A DNA stretch of 64,000 bases. Origin: Methylobacterium sp. NMS14P (GTDB lineage Bacteria; Pseudomonadota; Alphaproteobacteria; Rhizobiales; Beijerinckiaceae). Positions within the stretch are counted from its first letter, which is position 1. Each line of letters opens with the position of its first letter. A program made the position numbers and the translations under genes. Below the pieces are notes generated by a model. It made no database searches. It saw only the letters and a program-made list of their open reading frames with translations, and had not been told where the DNA came from. Shown here piece by piece: positions 36,362-44,739 of the stretch. The stretch is from contig NZ_CP087107.1 in NCBI RefSeq assembly GCF_028583545.1, positions 186,001 to 250,000 on the forward strand, given 5' to 3'.

Positions 36362-37019
36362 GATCACCGGCTCCCTCTTCCAGTCGCTCGACGGCGTGAT
36401 CCAGGCACCGGGCGGTCCGGAGGAGGATCAGACCGGCTTCGCGCAGGGCGGCTGGACCTTCCCGTACTTCGACGCGTCGCTCGCCGGGCCGATGGGCAAG
36501 CTGCTCGGGGGTGCGTACGAGCTGCTGCTCGGCCGGCGAACCTACGAGATCTTCGCCGCCTACTGGCCGCACAACGCCGACCAGCCGATCGGCGCGACCT
36601 TCAACGCGATCCGCAAGCACGTCGTGACCGGAAGCGACGCGGCGCTCGGCTGGAACAACAGCCGGCGCCTCGCCGGCGACCCGGTCGCGGCGATCACCCG
36701 CCTCAAGGAGAGCGAGGGCCCCGACCTCCTCATCCAGGGCAGCAGCATGCTCTATCCGGCGCTGCTGCCGGCGGGCCTCATCGACCGGATCGTCCTGATC
36801 ACCTTCCCGGTCATGCTCGGCCGCGGTAAGCGCTGGTACGCGGACGACCCGGCGGCGGCGCGCACCTGGACGCTGGTCGAGCAGTCCCTCTCGCCGAAGG
36901 GCGTCCACTTCGCGGCGTTCGCGCGGGACGGGGCGGTTCAGACCGGCAGTTTCGCCAGCAAGCCCCCGAGCGCGGACGAGCTCGCGCTCCGCGCGCGCCA
37001 GGCGGCGGGTCGCTGGTAG
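36354..37019 (+). CDS. RibD C-terminal/dihydrofolate reductase-like protein
   Basis: This 221-residue protein has the DHFR-like fold of the RibD C-terminal family: MRKITGSLFQSLDGVIQAPGG at its start (first 20 residues are diagnostic), LLLGRRTYEIFAAYWP, and the NADPH-side segment DLLIQGSSMLYPALL. Family members reduce pteridine-like or unknown substrates using NADPH. It is the third gene of the HxlR-associated cluster and overlaps the preceding VOC gene. Confidence 0.85.
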   Translation: MRKITGSLFQSLDGVIQAPGGPEEDQTGFAQGGWTFPYFDASLAGPMGKLLGGAYELLLGRRTYEIFAAYWPHNADQPIGATFNAIRKHVVTGSDAALGWNNSRRLAGDPVAAITRLKESEGPDLLIQGSSMLYPALLPAGLIDRIVLITFPVMLGRGKRWYADDPAAARTWTLVEQSLSPKGVHFAAFARDGAVQTGSFASKPPSADELALRARQAAGRW

Positions 37020-37356
37020 ACCGTCGCCGGAGCCGGGCTCTGTGACGGTCACCCGCGGCGGCGGTCTCCTGAGGGGGCTGCCCGCCCCGGCACGCCGGGT
37101 ATCGGCGTCGGTCCCGGGCCTGGTCCGGCCGCGCGCTGGAAGCTTTGTCGTCGGCCCTCGTGCCGGCGTTCCCGTCCGCCTCTTGGCGGCCGCGGCGCGG
37201 CCGGGGTGGCCTGCCGCCAGGCCGATGCTGCCTGCCGCTCGCCCCGGGACAGGGATGGTGAAAGCATCGCGGACGACCACCCCCACCGTGTCCCTGACCG
37301 GCGCCGGGTCGGCAACGCGGGCACCGACGGACCGACGCCGCCTCGGTGAGAGGACC
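37020..37356. other. 337-base gap, no gene seen
   Basis: The region contains small stems, GTGACGGTCAC (37041-37051) and GGCCTG / CAGGCC with a 4-base loop (37208-37223), either of which could end the preceding transcript. An open frame runs through it into the next gene, but its predicted residues look non-coding and the ATG at 37357 with GAGAGGA upstream is preferred. Confidence 0.4.
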
Positions 37357-37893
37357 ATGACGACCGTCGACCGGGCCAAGACCATGCCCAAGCGGCAGCG
37401 CGCCGCGCTGGCAGCCCGCGACTGCGCCGTCCCGCACGCGGCCGCCCTCGAACTCGTCGCCGCCGGGCTGGGCGACGACGACTGGAACACTGCCTGCGCC
37501 GTCCTGGACCGGGACGCGGATGACGGCCCCCGCTTCCTGGAGGCGGTGCCGGTTCTGCGCATCTTCGACGAGGCCAAGGCGCGCGAATTCGACTGCGGCT
37601 TTCTCGGCTTCACGCCCGGGTTCGAGCACCGGTTCGAGCCCGGTCTGCCGCTCTACATGGAGGTCGCCCGCGCGGGATTGCGGCTGCACCTGTCCGAGCA
37701 CCACGGCGACGCCAGCCCCGGCTCGACCGTGTTCGTGCCGATGCGCGGCATCCGTGCCCATCATCGGGCATTGATCGACACGCGCTACGCCTATGCCCGG
37801 CCCGGGCTCGAGCCGGCGCCCTGGGGCGAGGTGCTGGAGGTGGCGGATCCATTCTGGAACCGGCTGCGATCCTGCGAGCGCCGGACCGGGTGA
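37357..37893 (+). CDS. Bleomycin-resistance-type glyoxalase superfamily protein
   Basis: A 178-residue protein. Residues about 1-55 form a small helical extension (RAKTMPKRQRAALAARDC) and the rest is a VOC domain of the bleomycin-resistance type (VPVLRIFDEAKAREFDCGFL, ARAGLRLHLSEHHGDASPG, PWGEVLEVADPFWNRLR). Such proteins bind small ligands such as bleomycin-like drugs, but resistance cannot be concluded. It precedes the MmcQ/YjbR-like gene by 43 bases. Confidence 0.75.
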   Translation: MTTVDRAKTMPKRQRAALAARDCAVPHAAALELVAAGLGDDDWNTACAVLDRDADDGPRFLEAVPVLRIFDEAKAREFDCGFLGFTPGFEHRFEPGLPLYMEVARAGLRLHLSEHHGDASPGSTVFVPMRGIRAHHRALIDTRYAYARPGLEPAPWGEVLEVADPFWNRLRSCERRTG

Positions 37894-37936
37894 CTGGTGG
37901 GCGGTCCGATCCGCCGACCCAGGGAGGAGGGCCGCG

Positions 37937-38278
37937 ATGGGCGTCGATATCGCGCGCGTGAAGGCGCTCATCGCGACGTTGGAGGCGGTGACCTCCGCCC
38001 CCCACTTCCACCGGACGGCCTTCCGGACGCCGCGCAAGACCTTCGCGACGCTGGACGAGGTCGCCCACGACATCAACCTGATGTTCGACCCGGACCTGCG
38101 CGACTTCTTCTGCGAGCAGGTGCCGGCGGTGTTCAGCCCCGTTCCTGGCGGCTGGGGGCGGATGGGCGCGACGCGGTGCGACCTCGCGGTGGTCGACGAG
38201 GCGACCCTGATGTCGGCCCTCACGGCGGCCCACCGGCTCGCGGCACCGAAACCGCGCGCGCGGCGCGGCGGCGCCTGA
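37937..38278 (+). CDS. MmcQ/YjbR-like protein
   Basis: A 113-residue protein resembling the MmcQ/YjbR family: PHFHRTAFRTPRKTFATL near 23-40 and the end of the domain with GWGRMGATRCDLAVVDEATL. The family has a double-stranded-DNA-binding-like fold but its function is unclear. A GGAGG precedes the ATG at 37937. It probably shares a transcript with the VOC gene upstream. Confidence 0.75.
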   Translation: MGVDIARVKALIATLEAVTSAPHFHRTAFRTPRKTFATLDEVAHDINLMFDPDLRDFFCEQVPAVFSPVPGGWGRMGATRCDLAVVDEATLMSALTAAHRLAAPKPRARRGGA

Positions 38279-38404
38279 GGCCTGCGCAGGTCGCGCACGC
38301 CCGGAGGCGGTCTACGGGCCGTGCGCCGTCGGGCGCTCACGCGTTCCCGACGGCCGTGACAGTCCCGAAACCCCGGGGGCCGGGATCCGTCCGCCGGCCA
38401 GAGG

Positions 38405-38878
38405 TCAGGCCGGGATCCGTCCGTCGGGCGTGTAGCGGTCCACGGCCCGGGGGAGCTCGCGGGACAGCCGGGAGATCAGCTCCTCGCGGGACAGCCCGGT
38501 GCGCTGCGTGAGGGCCGCGAGGACGTCGGGGCCGATCGCCTGCTCCAGGTGGTGCGGCGCGATCTCCTGGTTCGGTCCCGGGTCGACCCAGGACTGGGCG
38601 GCCGCCCCGTGGCCGGCCTGCTGGAAGCGGTCCAGCATCTCGCCCAGGCCGCTGTGCAGGAACCCGCCGGCGGCCTCGCCGCGCCGATCGCCCAGCAGGC
38701 CGCCGAGGAACCCGCCCGCGCCGCTGCCGCTGCTGGAGCCGCTTCCCGGGCCGCCGGGGCCCGCGGGCGCGGTCTGACCGGCACCGCCCAGCAGTTCGGC
38801 GAGCTTGTCGCGATTCTGGTAGCCTGCCAGGGCGAGGAGGCCCAGGAGCGCCGTCATCGAGGGGTAGCCATCACTCAT
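38405..38878 (-). CDS. YidB-like protein (DUF937 type)
   Basis: A 157-residue protein with a short N-terminal helix ([20 protein letters not shown]), a Gly/Ser/Pro-rich low-complexity linker (about 31-60) and a C-terminal YidB-like domain ([57 protein letters not shown]). Function is unknown. The ATG at 38878 is chosen because upstream codons read as low-complexity non-coding sequence. Confidence 0.85.
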   Translation of the reverse strand: MSDGYPSMTALLGLLALAGYQNRDKLAELLGGAGQTAPAGPGGPGSGSSSGSGAGGFLGGLLGDRRGEAAGGFLHSGLGEMLDRFQQAGHGAAAQSWVDPGPNQEIAPHHLEQAIGPDVLAALTQRTGLSREELISRLSRELPRAVDRYTPDGRIPA

Positions 38879-39089
38879 GGTTCGTCTCCGGCAGCCGGCA
38901 GCGGGCACGCGCCCGCCGGCCATGCGACGCCAACGAACGCGCACGGGCCCGGTTGCGATGCAGGCGGCCCTGCCGATGCCGATGCCGGCGCGCGCCTGGC
39001 TGCGCCCGACCTGCCCGCGCGATCGGGATCCGGACACGGCCCACCGTGGCGAAGCGGCGATGGCGCGGGCCCCGGAAGCGGCCTGTCCG

Positions 39090-39545
39090 TCACCCCGGCC
39101 CTCTCCCGCTCGGGAGAGGGGGCACGTCGTCGCTGCCTTGGCCTGAAGCGCGCGTCTCCCGCGCCGGCGCCGCCCCGACGGGGTTGTCGACGCCGATCGG
39201 GTAGGTGCCGTGCCCCGCGCGCACCCGGCCGTCCTCGAAGAGCAGCACCTCGCTGACGCTCACGCCCTTCTGGTTGCGATACTGGATGACCAGCGTGTCG
39301 ATGCCCGCGAAGACCTGCTCCACCGCGAAGCGCAGATCCGGGATCCGCCGCAGGGCCTCCGTCCAGTAGGCGCGCAGGTCATCCTTGCCCCGCACCGTTC
39401 CTCCCGAAGCGGGCACGATGCGCGCGGCGCCGGGCGAGGTGAACACGGCGTCGTCGTGGAAATGGACCAGCACCCGCTCGACATCGTGCGCGTTCCAGGC
39501 GGCGCACCATTCGTCCGCGAAGGCGTTCCAGTCCAGGTGCGACAT
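39090..39545 (-). CDS. SnoaL/NTF2-like protein
   Basis: A 151-residue protein whose first 125 residues form an NTF2/SnoaL-like fold ([60 protein letters not shown]). Members range from isomerases to binding proteins and the role here is open. The C-terminal tail (about 135-151) is encoded within the palindromic repeat at 39099-39120, so the original end of the gene may have been altered by repeat insertion. Confidence 0.8.
   Translation of the reverse strand: MSHLDWNAFADEWCAAWNAHDVERVLVHFHDDAVFTSPGAARIVPASGGTVRGKDDLRAYWTEALRRIPDLRFAVEQVFAGIDTLVIQYRNQKGVSVSEVLLFEDGRVRAGHGTYPIGVDNPVGAAPARETRASGQGSDDVPPLPSGRGPG
39099..39120. repeat. CCCTCTCCC palindromic repeat
   Basis: The perfect inverted repeat CCCTCTCCC / GGGAGAGGG with a 4-base loop is of a kind commonly dispersed in proteobacterial intergenic DNA. 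It overlaps the 3' end of the SnoaL-like gene and could fold as its terminator. Only one copy was noticed in this window. Confidence 0.6.
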
Positions 39546-39705
39546 CCCGGGAATCCCCTCCGGGTCCGGGACCCGAGCGCGCCGGTACCGCGGGCCGGGC
39601 CCACGGGGAGGTTACCGCACGGCCGCGGCGCTGGGTAGGCCGACGGACCGGGCCGGCCGAGCGGCTGCGCGTCTTCGAGGCCGACGATGCCGCCCGCAGG
39701 GCGGA

Positions 39706-40722
39706 TCATCGCCACCCGAGCGCGGGTGCCACGTGCGTGAGCAGGCTCTCGATGAGATGGGCGTTGTAGGCGACGCCCAGCTGGTTCGGGACCGTCAGCA
39801 GCAGGGTGTCGGCCTCGGCGATCGCCTCGTCGGCGCGCAGCTCGTCGATCAGCCGGTCCGGCTCCGCGGCGTAGGAGCGGCCGAACACCGCCCGCATGTT
39901 GTCGATGATGCCGACTTGGTCGCTGCTCGCGCCGCGCCCGAAATAGGCGCGGTCGCGGTCGTTCACGAGCGCGAAGATCGAGCGCGAGACCGAGACCCGC
40001 GGCGTGCGGGCGTGCCCCGCATCCTGCCACGCCTGCCGGTAGCGGCGGATCTGCCGGGCCTGCTGGACGTGGAACGGCTCGCCGGTCTCGTCCGCCTTCA
40101 GAGTCGAGCTCTGCAGGTTCATGCCCTGCCGCGCCGCCCAGATCGCGGTCGCGTCGGAGGCCGATCCCCACCAGATCCGGTCCCGCAGCCCTTCGGAATG
40201 CGGCTCCAGGCGCAGGAGCCCCGGCGGGTTGGCGAACATCGGCCGCGGGTTGGGCTCGGCGAACCCTGTGCCCTTCAGCAGGTCGAGGAACACCTCGGCG
40301 TGCCGGCGCCCCATATCGGCGTCCGTCTCGCCCTCGGCCGGGGCGAAGCCGAAGTGCCGCCAGCCGTCGACGACCTGCTCGGGCGAGCCCCTGCTGAGCC
40401 CGAGCTGCAGGCGTCCGCCCGCGATGAGGTCCGCCGACCCGGCATTCTCGACCATGGAGTGCGGGTTCTCGTAGCGCATGTCGATCACGCCGGTGCCGAT
40501 CTCGATGCGCTTCGTCCGGGCGCCCACCGCCGCCAGCAGCGGGAAGGGCGAGGCGAGCTGGCGCGCGAAATGGTGGACCCGGAAATAGGCGCCGTCCGCC
40601 CCGAGCTCCTCCGCGGCGACCGCGAGGTCGATCGACTGCAGGAGTGTGTCGGCCGCACTGCGCGTCGCCGACCCGCCGGTCGGCGACCAGTGCCCGAAGG
40701 ACAGGAACCCGATCGCCTTCAT
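39706..40722 (-). CDS. LLM-class flavin-dependent monooxygenase
   Basis: This 338-residue luciferase-like TIM-barrel protein uses reduced flavin to oxygenate small substrates. Family features are AAEELGADGAYFRVHHFARQ near 37-56, the conserved IEIGTGVIDMRYENP strand and AGGRLQLGLSRGSPEQVVDG. The substrate is unknown. It is divergent from the M20 hydrolase at 40948. Length is normal and the first residues (MKAIGFLSFGHW) fit the family start. Confidence 0.9.
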   Translation of the reverse strand: MKAIGFLSFGHWSPTGGSATRSAADTLLQSIDLAVAAEELGADGAYFRVHHFARQLASPFPLLAAVGARTKRIEIGTGVIDMRYENPHSMVENAGSADLIAGGRLQLGLSRGSPEQVVDGWRHFGFAPAEGETDADMGRRHAEVFLDLLKGTGFAEPNPRPMFANPPGLLRLEPHSEGLRDRIWWGSASDATAIWAARQGMNLQSSTLKADETGEPFHVQQARQIRRYRQAWQDAGHARTPRVSVSRSIFALVNDRDRAYFGRGASSDQVGIIDNMRAVFGRSYAAEPDRLIDELRADEAIAEADTLLLTVPNQLGVAYNAHLIESLLTHVAPALGWR

Positions 40723-40947
40723 CCGCAGAACCTCTGCCCGCCCGCCTGCCGGGACCGGCGATAGCCGCCGGAGCCGGGTCGGGCAACGATCCCGCGCCGC
40801 GGGGCTGACCCGCGCGGCTGGCCGCGCGCCCCGCGATCCGGCAGACTCGGTCTCCGTGACGGGGCCGGTGTTCCTGCGGGTCGGCACGATAGTGGCAGGG
40901 GCACCGGCGGGCCCGTTCCGGAGACCGGCGCCCGGGGAGGCGTAGCG

Positions 40948-42234
40948 ATGGACCGCGTGTCCGCCATCACGGCAGCCGTGCGCGCGCAGCGCGGCCGGGT
41001 CGAGGGTCTGTTCGCGGAGCTGGCCCGGTGCGGCCGGACGGAGCCCGGCTTCACCCGGCCCTCCTACAGCCCGGAGGAGACGGCGGCGCACGCGGTGGCG
41101 GCGCGCTGCGCCGCGGATCTCGGCCTCGCGATCGGCCGGGACGCCGCCGCCAACACCGCGATGACGCTGCCGGGGCGGGACCGGACCCTGCCGCCGATCC
41201 TGATCGGCTCCCACCTCGACACCGTGGCCCAGGGGGGCAACTTCGACGGCGCCGCCGGCGTGGTGGCCGGGCTCGCCGCCGTCGCGGCGATCCGCGCGCT
41301 CGGCCTGGAGCCGGAGCGGGACATCACCGTCCTGGGCATCCGCGCCGAGGAGAGCGTCTGGTTCCAGGTCTCCTACATCGGGAGCCGCGCGGCCCTCGGA
41401 GCCCTGCCGGACGGCGCGCTCGACGCGGCGCGGATCGACAGCGGCCTCAGCCTCGCCGACCACATCGCCCGGGAGGGCGGCGACCCGGACGCGCTCGCCC
41501 GCGGCCCAGCGGCCCTCGATGCCGCCGCGATCCACGCCTTCCTGGAGGTGCATATCGAGCAGGCGCCGAGCCTGGAGGAGGCCGGGATCCCGGTCGGGTT
41601 GTGCACCGGGATCCCCGGCAACGTCCGCTATCCCGACGTCCGCATCGCCGGCCGCTACGACCATGTCGGGACGCCGCGCCGCTTCCGGCGCGACGCGGCC
41701 ATGGCGGGGGCCGAGATCGCCCTGGCGCTGGACCGGGTCTGGGCGGAGCGCGAGGCGGCCGGCTGCCCGATGGCCGTCACCTTCGGCCGGTTCCACACCG
41801 ACGCCGCGGCGCACGGCCTGACGACGGTCCCGGGCGAGTTCCGGTTCAGCCTCGACATGCGGGCCTACGCGGCCGAGGGGCTGGCCGAGCTGGAGGCGGC
41901 GTTCCTGGCAGCGGTGGCGGCGGTGTCGGCGCGCCGCGCCGTGACCGTGACGCTGGGCCCGCGCGCCGAGGCGGGCGTCGGCGCGGTCGCGCCGCGGATC
42001 CGCGACGGGTTCGCGGCGGCCGCGGGCGCGCTCGGCATCGCGACGCGGCCCCTCGGCAGCCCGGCCTCCCACGACGCCGCCGCCTTCGCGAAGGCCGGCG
42101 TGCCGATGGCGATGCTGTTCGTGCGCAACGCCAACGGCAGTCACAATCCGCGCGAGGCCATGGCGATCGACGACCTGCTCGACGCCGTGGCGATCCTCAC
42201 CGCCTGGCTGGTGGCGGAGACCTGCGGCGGCTGA
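40948..42234 (+). CDS. M20-family hydantoinase/carbamoylase-type amidohydrolase
   Basis: A 428-residue Zn-dependent amidohydrolase of the allantoate amidohydrolase/N-carbamoyl amino acid hydrolase group. Metal and catalytic residues are in place: GSHLDT (His89, Asp91), GGNFDG, RAEESVWF (Glu134, Glu135), HIEQA, and the C-terminal SHDAAAF and NGSHNP. The usual HAGTTPM segment reads HVGTPRRFRRDA, so it lies in a divergent subfamily together with the enzyme at 49406. It could be the allantoate-processing enzyme for the purine pathway 20 kb away, but substrate cannot be fixed from sequence. Confidence 0.85.
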   Translation: MDRVSAITAAVRAQRGRVEGLFAELARCGRTEPGFTRPSYSPEETAAHAVAARCAADLGLAIGRDAAANTAMTLPGRDRTLPPILIGSHLDTVAQGGNFDGAAGVVAGLAAVAAIRALGLEPERDITVLGIRAEESVWFQVSYIGSRAALGALPDGALDAARIDSGLSLADHIAREGGDPDALARGPAALDAAAIHAFLEVHIEQAPSLEEAGIPVGLCTGIPGNVRYPDVRIAGRYDHVGTPRRFRRDAAMAGAEIALALDRVWAEREAAGCPMAVTFGRFHTDAAAHGLTTVPGEFRFSLDMRAYAAEGLAELEAAFLAAVAAVSARRAVTVTLGPRAEAGVGAVAPRIRDGFAAAAGALGIATRPLGSPASHDAAAFAKAGVPMAMLFVRNANGSHNPREAMAIDDLLDAVAILTAWLVAETCGG

Positions 42235-42244
42235 TAGGGCAGCG

Positions 42245-43255
42245 TTAGCGACGGACGAGCGTGAACTTGAGGTCCTTGGCGATCGACCGCCACCGGATGG
42301 TGCCGTCGTGGACGGCACAGTAGGTCCCGGAGGTCACCAACTCCGCCAGGCGCCTGAGCGCGTCGAGGCGTGAGGCCGACCGGTAGATGTTTTCCCGTGC
42401 CTCGAGTTGGTGCAGCGCGCGCTGTAGGAACCCGACCGCGCGGGCCCGATCGAAGAGCGGAAAGGTTCGTGTCGTCGCATCCGGCAGACGCATGACGATC
42501 CCGATCATCGCGGCCGTGGCCTCCCTGTAGGGATCCGATCCGCCGGCCATGGTCCGCGGCCGGGGATCCCGCGCGCGCTTGCCGTCACCGAACAGATTGT
42601 TGCCGTGCTGCCGATAGCGGACGAGCGGGACATCGACCTCGACGACCTGCCCGACGATTTGGGCGAGGAATGTCACCCACCGGTCGTGGGCGATCTTCTC
42701 GCCGGGCACGATGAAATCGGTGAAGCGGTCTTCGATATCCCACAGATCGAGGAGGTCGCGGCGGAAGACGATCGAGAAACCGAAGAACGTCAGCCAGGGA
42801 TCGTAGCTCAGCGGCGGCTTCACACCGTCGCGCGAGATGCCCTGCGAGAAGAATCGGAGCGGGCGATTGCTCGCGTCAACGCACAAGGCGGTATGGGCGA
42901 TCATGGAGACGGCGCGATCATCGATGTAACGCGTGCACATCGCGATCTTCGTCGAATCCCAGATGTCGTCCTGATCGCAGAATGCCACGAAATGCCCGCG
43001 CGCGCGCAGTGCTCCCCGCAAGAAATTGTCGCGAAAACCGAGCGCAGTGGAATTGCGAAAAATTCGGAACGGAATGTTGCTTAAAGATGTAAATTCTTGA
43101 ACAATTTGGAGTGTATTGTCGATCGAATTATCGTCAGAGACAATAATTTCCAGCGGGGGCACGGTCTGCGTGACCAGGCTGTGCAGTTGCTCGCGAACGA
43201 ACGCCGAACCATTATGTGTTGCGATAACGACCGATATACCGTGTTCGTATGGCAT
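42245..43255 (-). CDS. Glycosyltransferase family 2
   Basis: A 336-residue GT-A fold transferase with ISVVIATHNGSAFVREQLHS, the nucleotide-sugar Asp motif SDDNSIDNT and FCDQDDIWD. It likely adds a sugar during surface polysaccharide synthesis in the cytoplasm. The ATG at 43255 is preferred, with GGAAGAG upstream, over a longer start at 43291 that lacks a ribosome-binding site. Base composition is visibly lower in GC than neighbouring genes, and it is divergent from an acyltransferase gene of similar composition, suggesting joint transfer. Confidence 0.88.
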   Translation of the reverse strand: MPYEHGISVVIATHNGSAFVREQLHSLVTQTVPPLEIIVSDDNSIDNTLQIVQEFTSLSNIPFRIFRNSTALGFRDNFLRGALRARGHFVAFCDQDDIWDSTKIAMCTRYIDDRAVSMIAHTALCVDASNRPLRFFSQGISRDGVKPPLSYDPWLTFFGFSIVFRRDLLDLWDIEDRFTDFIVPGEKIAHDRWVTFLAQIVGQVVEVDVPLVRYRQHGNNLFGDGKRARDPRPRTMAGGSDPYREATAAMIGIVMRLPDATTRTFPLFDRARAVGFLQRALHQLEARENIYRSASRLDALRRLAELVTSGTYCAVHDGTIRWRSIAKDLKFTLVRR

Positions 43256-43297
43256 GACGCTCTTCCAAAGCGGATGAAAAATCAGTATCATTAAGTC

Positions 43298-44482
43298 ATG
43301 AGGAAAGTATTGCTATCGTCCTGGCTGCGCCTTCAAGTCTGCGCGGCGGCAGGGAATACGGTATCCGGCTCGACCGTCCCAGCCCCTGCTGACAAAGTGG
43401 CACACTACGCCGCTCTGGACGGCATACGCGGCCTGTCAGCTTTATTCGTGCTTCTTTTTCATACGGGACGCTGGCTGGATGTTCCGTGGCTCGCCGTCAA
43501 TGGCGGACTTTCCGTCGATACGTTCTTCACGTTGAGCGGATTCGTTCTGGCTCGCGCCTACAAAGATCGTCGGGATCGTCTGTCCAACACCGACTTTCTG
43601 CTGCAGCGTTTGGTGCGGTTAATGCCCATCATTGCGCTCGCGCTCTTCATCAGCGCGCCGTACGTCGCCCTGCGCAATTACATGATGTCCGATAGCACCT
43701 TCGCTATCCAGATCGTCGCCGCTGTATTTCTCGGGCTCCTCAACATTCCCTATTTCTATGCCCCGCCACAGATCGGCGGTTCTCAGGTCTTCCCGCTCAA
43801 CGGTCCGCAGTTCTCGTTGTTTTTTGAGATAGTGATCAACGCTTTCTGGTGGTCCATCCGGCACGTCAATCCGCTCTACGCGTCGGCATCTCTCTATATC
43901 GTATCGTCCTGCTTCGTGCTGTCCTTCGGGACCGGAGGCGATCAGACGGACAATTTCATGCGCGGATTCGGCCACGTCGGGTCGTCATTCTTCATCGGCG
44001 TATTCTGCTACCAGATGAAGTCGGCGCTCGCCCGGCGGATCAACCTGAGGCCGGTTTTCTACGTCCTGCTCGTCGTGATGGTCGTGGTCTTCGCCATGCC
44101 GTACGAGCTCAATCACCATCAGCGGATGGTCTGGAAGCTGTTGCTCGCGCCGCTGCTCGTCGTCAGCGGATCATTCGTGACCCCGTCCTCCCCGTTGAAG
44201 GACCTCTCGATCTTCGGCGGGGATCTGTCGTATCCGATCTACGCCCTGCATTTCCCGATTTTCTCCTGGATCAACGGCCTGTACCAGAAGCTGAATGGCG
44301 AGAAATCGGCCGGGATCGAGGCGACTTTGTTCTTCTCGACAACGTTGATCTTGAGTTATCTGGCGCTGCGCTTCTACGACAAACCGGTTCGCGACCATCT
44401 CACGCGCCTGCTCAAGGCGACACGGAGGCCGAGCGACTTCCGCATATATCTGCACGGTCGAGAACGGCCCCACGGACCCTGA
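43298..44482 (+). CDS. Membrane acyltransferase, OafA/AT3 family
   Basis: A 394-residue integral membrane protein of acyltransferase family 3 with about ten helices. Diagnostic features are YAALDGIRGLSALFVLLFHT (with the functionally important His), the GLSVDTFFTLSGFVLA segment and LSYPIYALHFPIF. Such enzymes O-acetylate surface polysaccharides. The gene is less GC-rich than its surroundings and diverges from the glycosyltransferase. The N-terminus may start later, since the first 30 residues are poorly conserved in character. Confidence 0.88.
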   Translation: MRKVLLSSWLRLQVCAAAGNTVSGSTVPAPADKVAHYAALDGIRGLSALFVLLFHTGRWLDVPWLAVNGGLSVDTFFTLSGFVLARAYKDRRDRLSNTDFLLQRLVRLMPIIALALFISAPYVALRNYMMSDSTFAIQIVAAVFLGLLNIPYFYAPPQIGGSQVFPLNGPQFSLFFEIVINAFWWSIRHVNPLYASASLYIVSSCFVLSFGTGGDQTDNFMRGFGHVGSSFFIGVFCYQMKSALARRINLRPVFYVLLVVMVVVFAMPYELNHHQRMVWKLLLAPLLVVSGSFVTPSSPLKDLSIFGGDLSYPIYALHFPIFSWINGLYQKLNGEKSAGIEATLFFSTTLILSYLALRFYDKPVRDHLTRLLKATRRPSDFRIYLHGRERPHGP

Positions 44483-44739
44483 AAAGGATCCTCGTGCTAG
44501 CGGTGCAGGGTCAGGCTCTGGCGGATGCGGTCGTCCTGTCGGGACGTCCAGCACGCACCGCATCAAGGGATATCCGTGTGTCCGTCACCCATTGCGATGG
44601 AAAGCGGGCCTTCGATCGAAGGAGGCAGGACGACGGCGCGCGGTGACGGTGAACCCGGTTCGACCGCCGTCGAGCTTCACCCCTGAAGAAGGTCGCGCCC
44701 TTCGGATCGTCCCTCAAAGCCGCGACGATCCGCTACGTC

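Noticed and set aside
37042..37356. N-terminal extension of the bleomycin-type VOC protein
   Set aside because: The upstream codons read as Pro/Arg/Ala-rich non-coding sequence, and ATG 37357 has a good ribosome-binding region.
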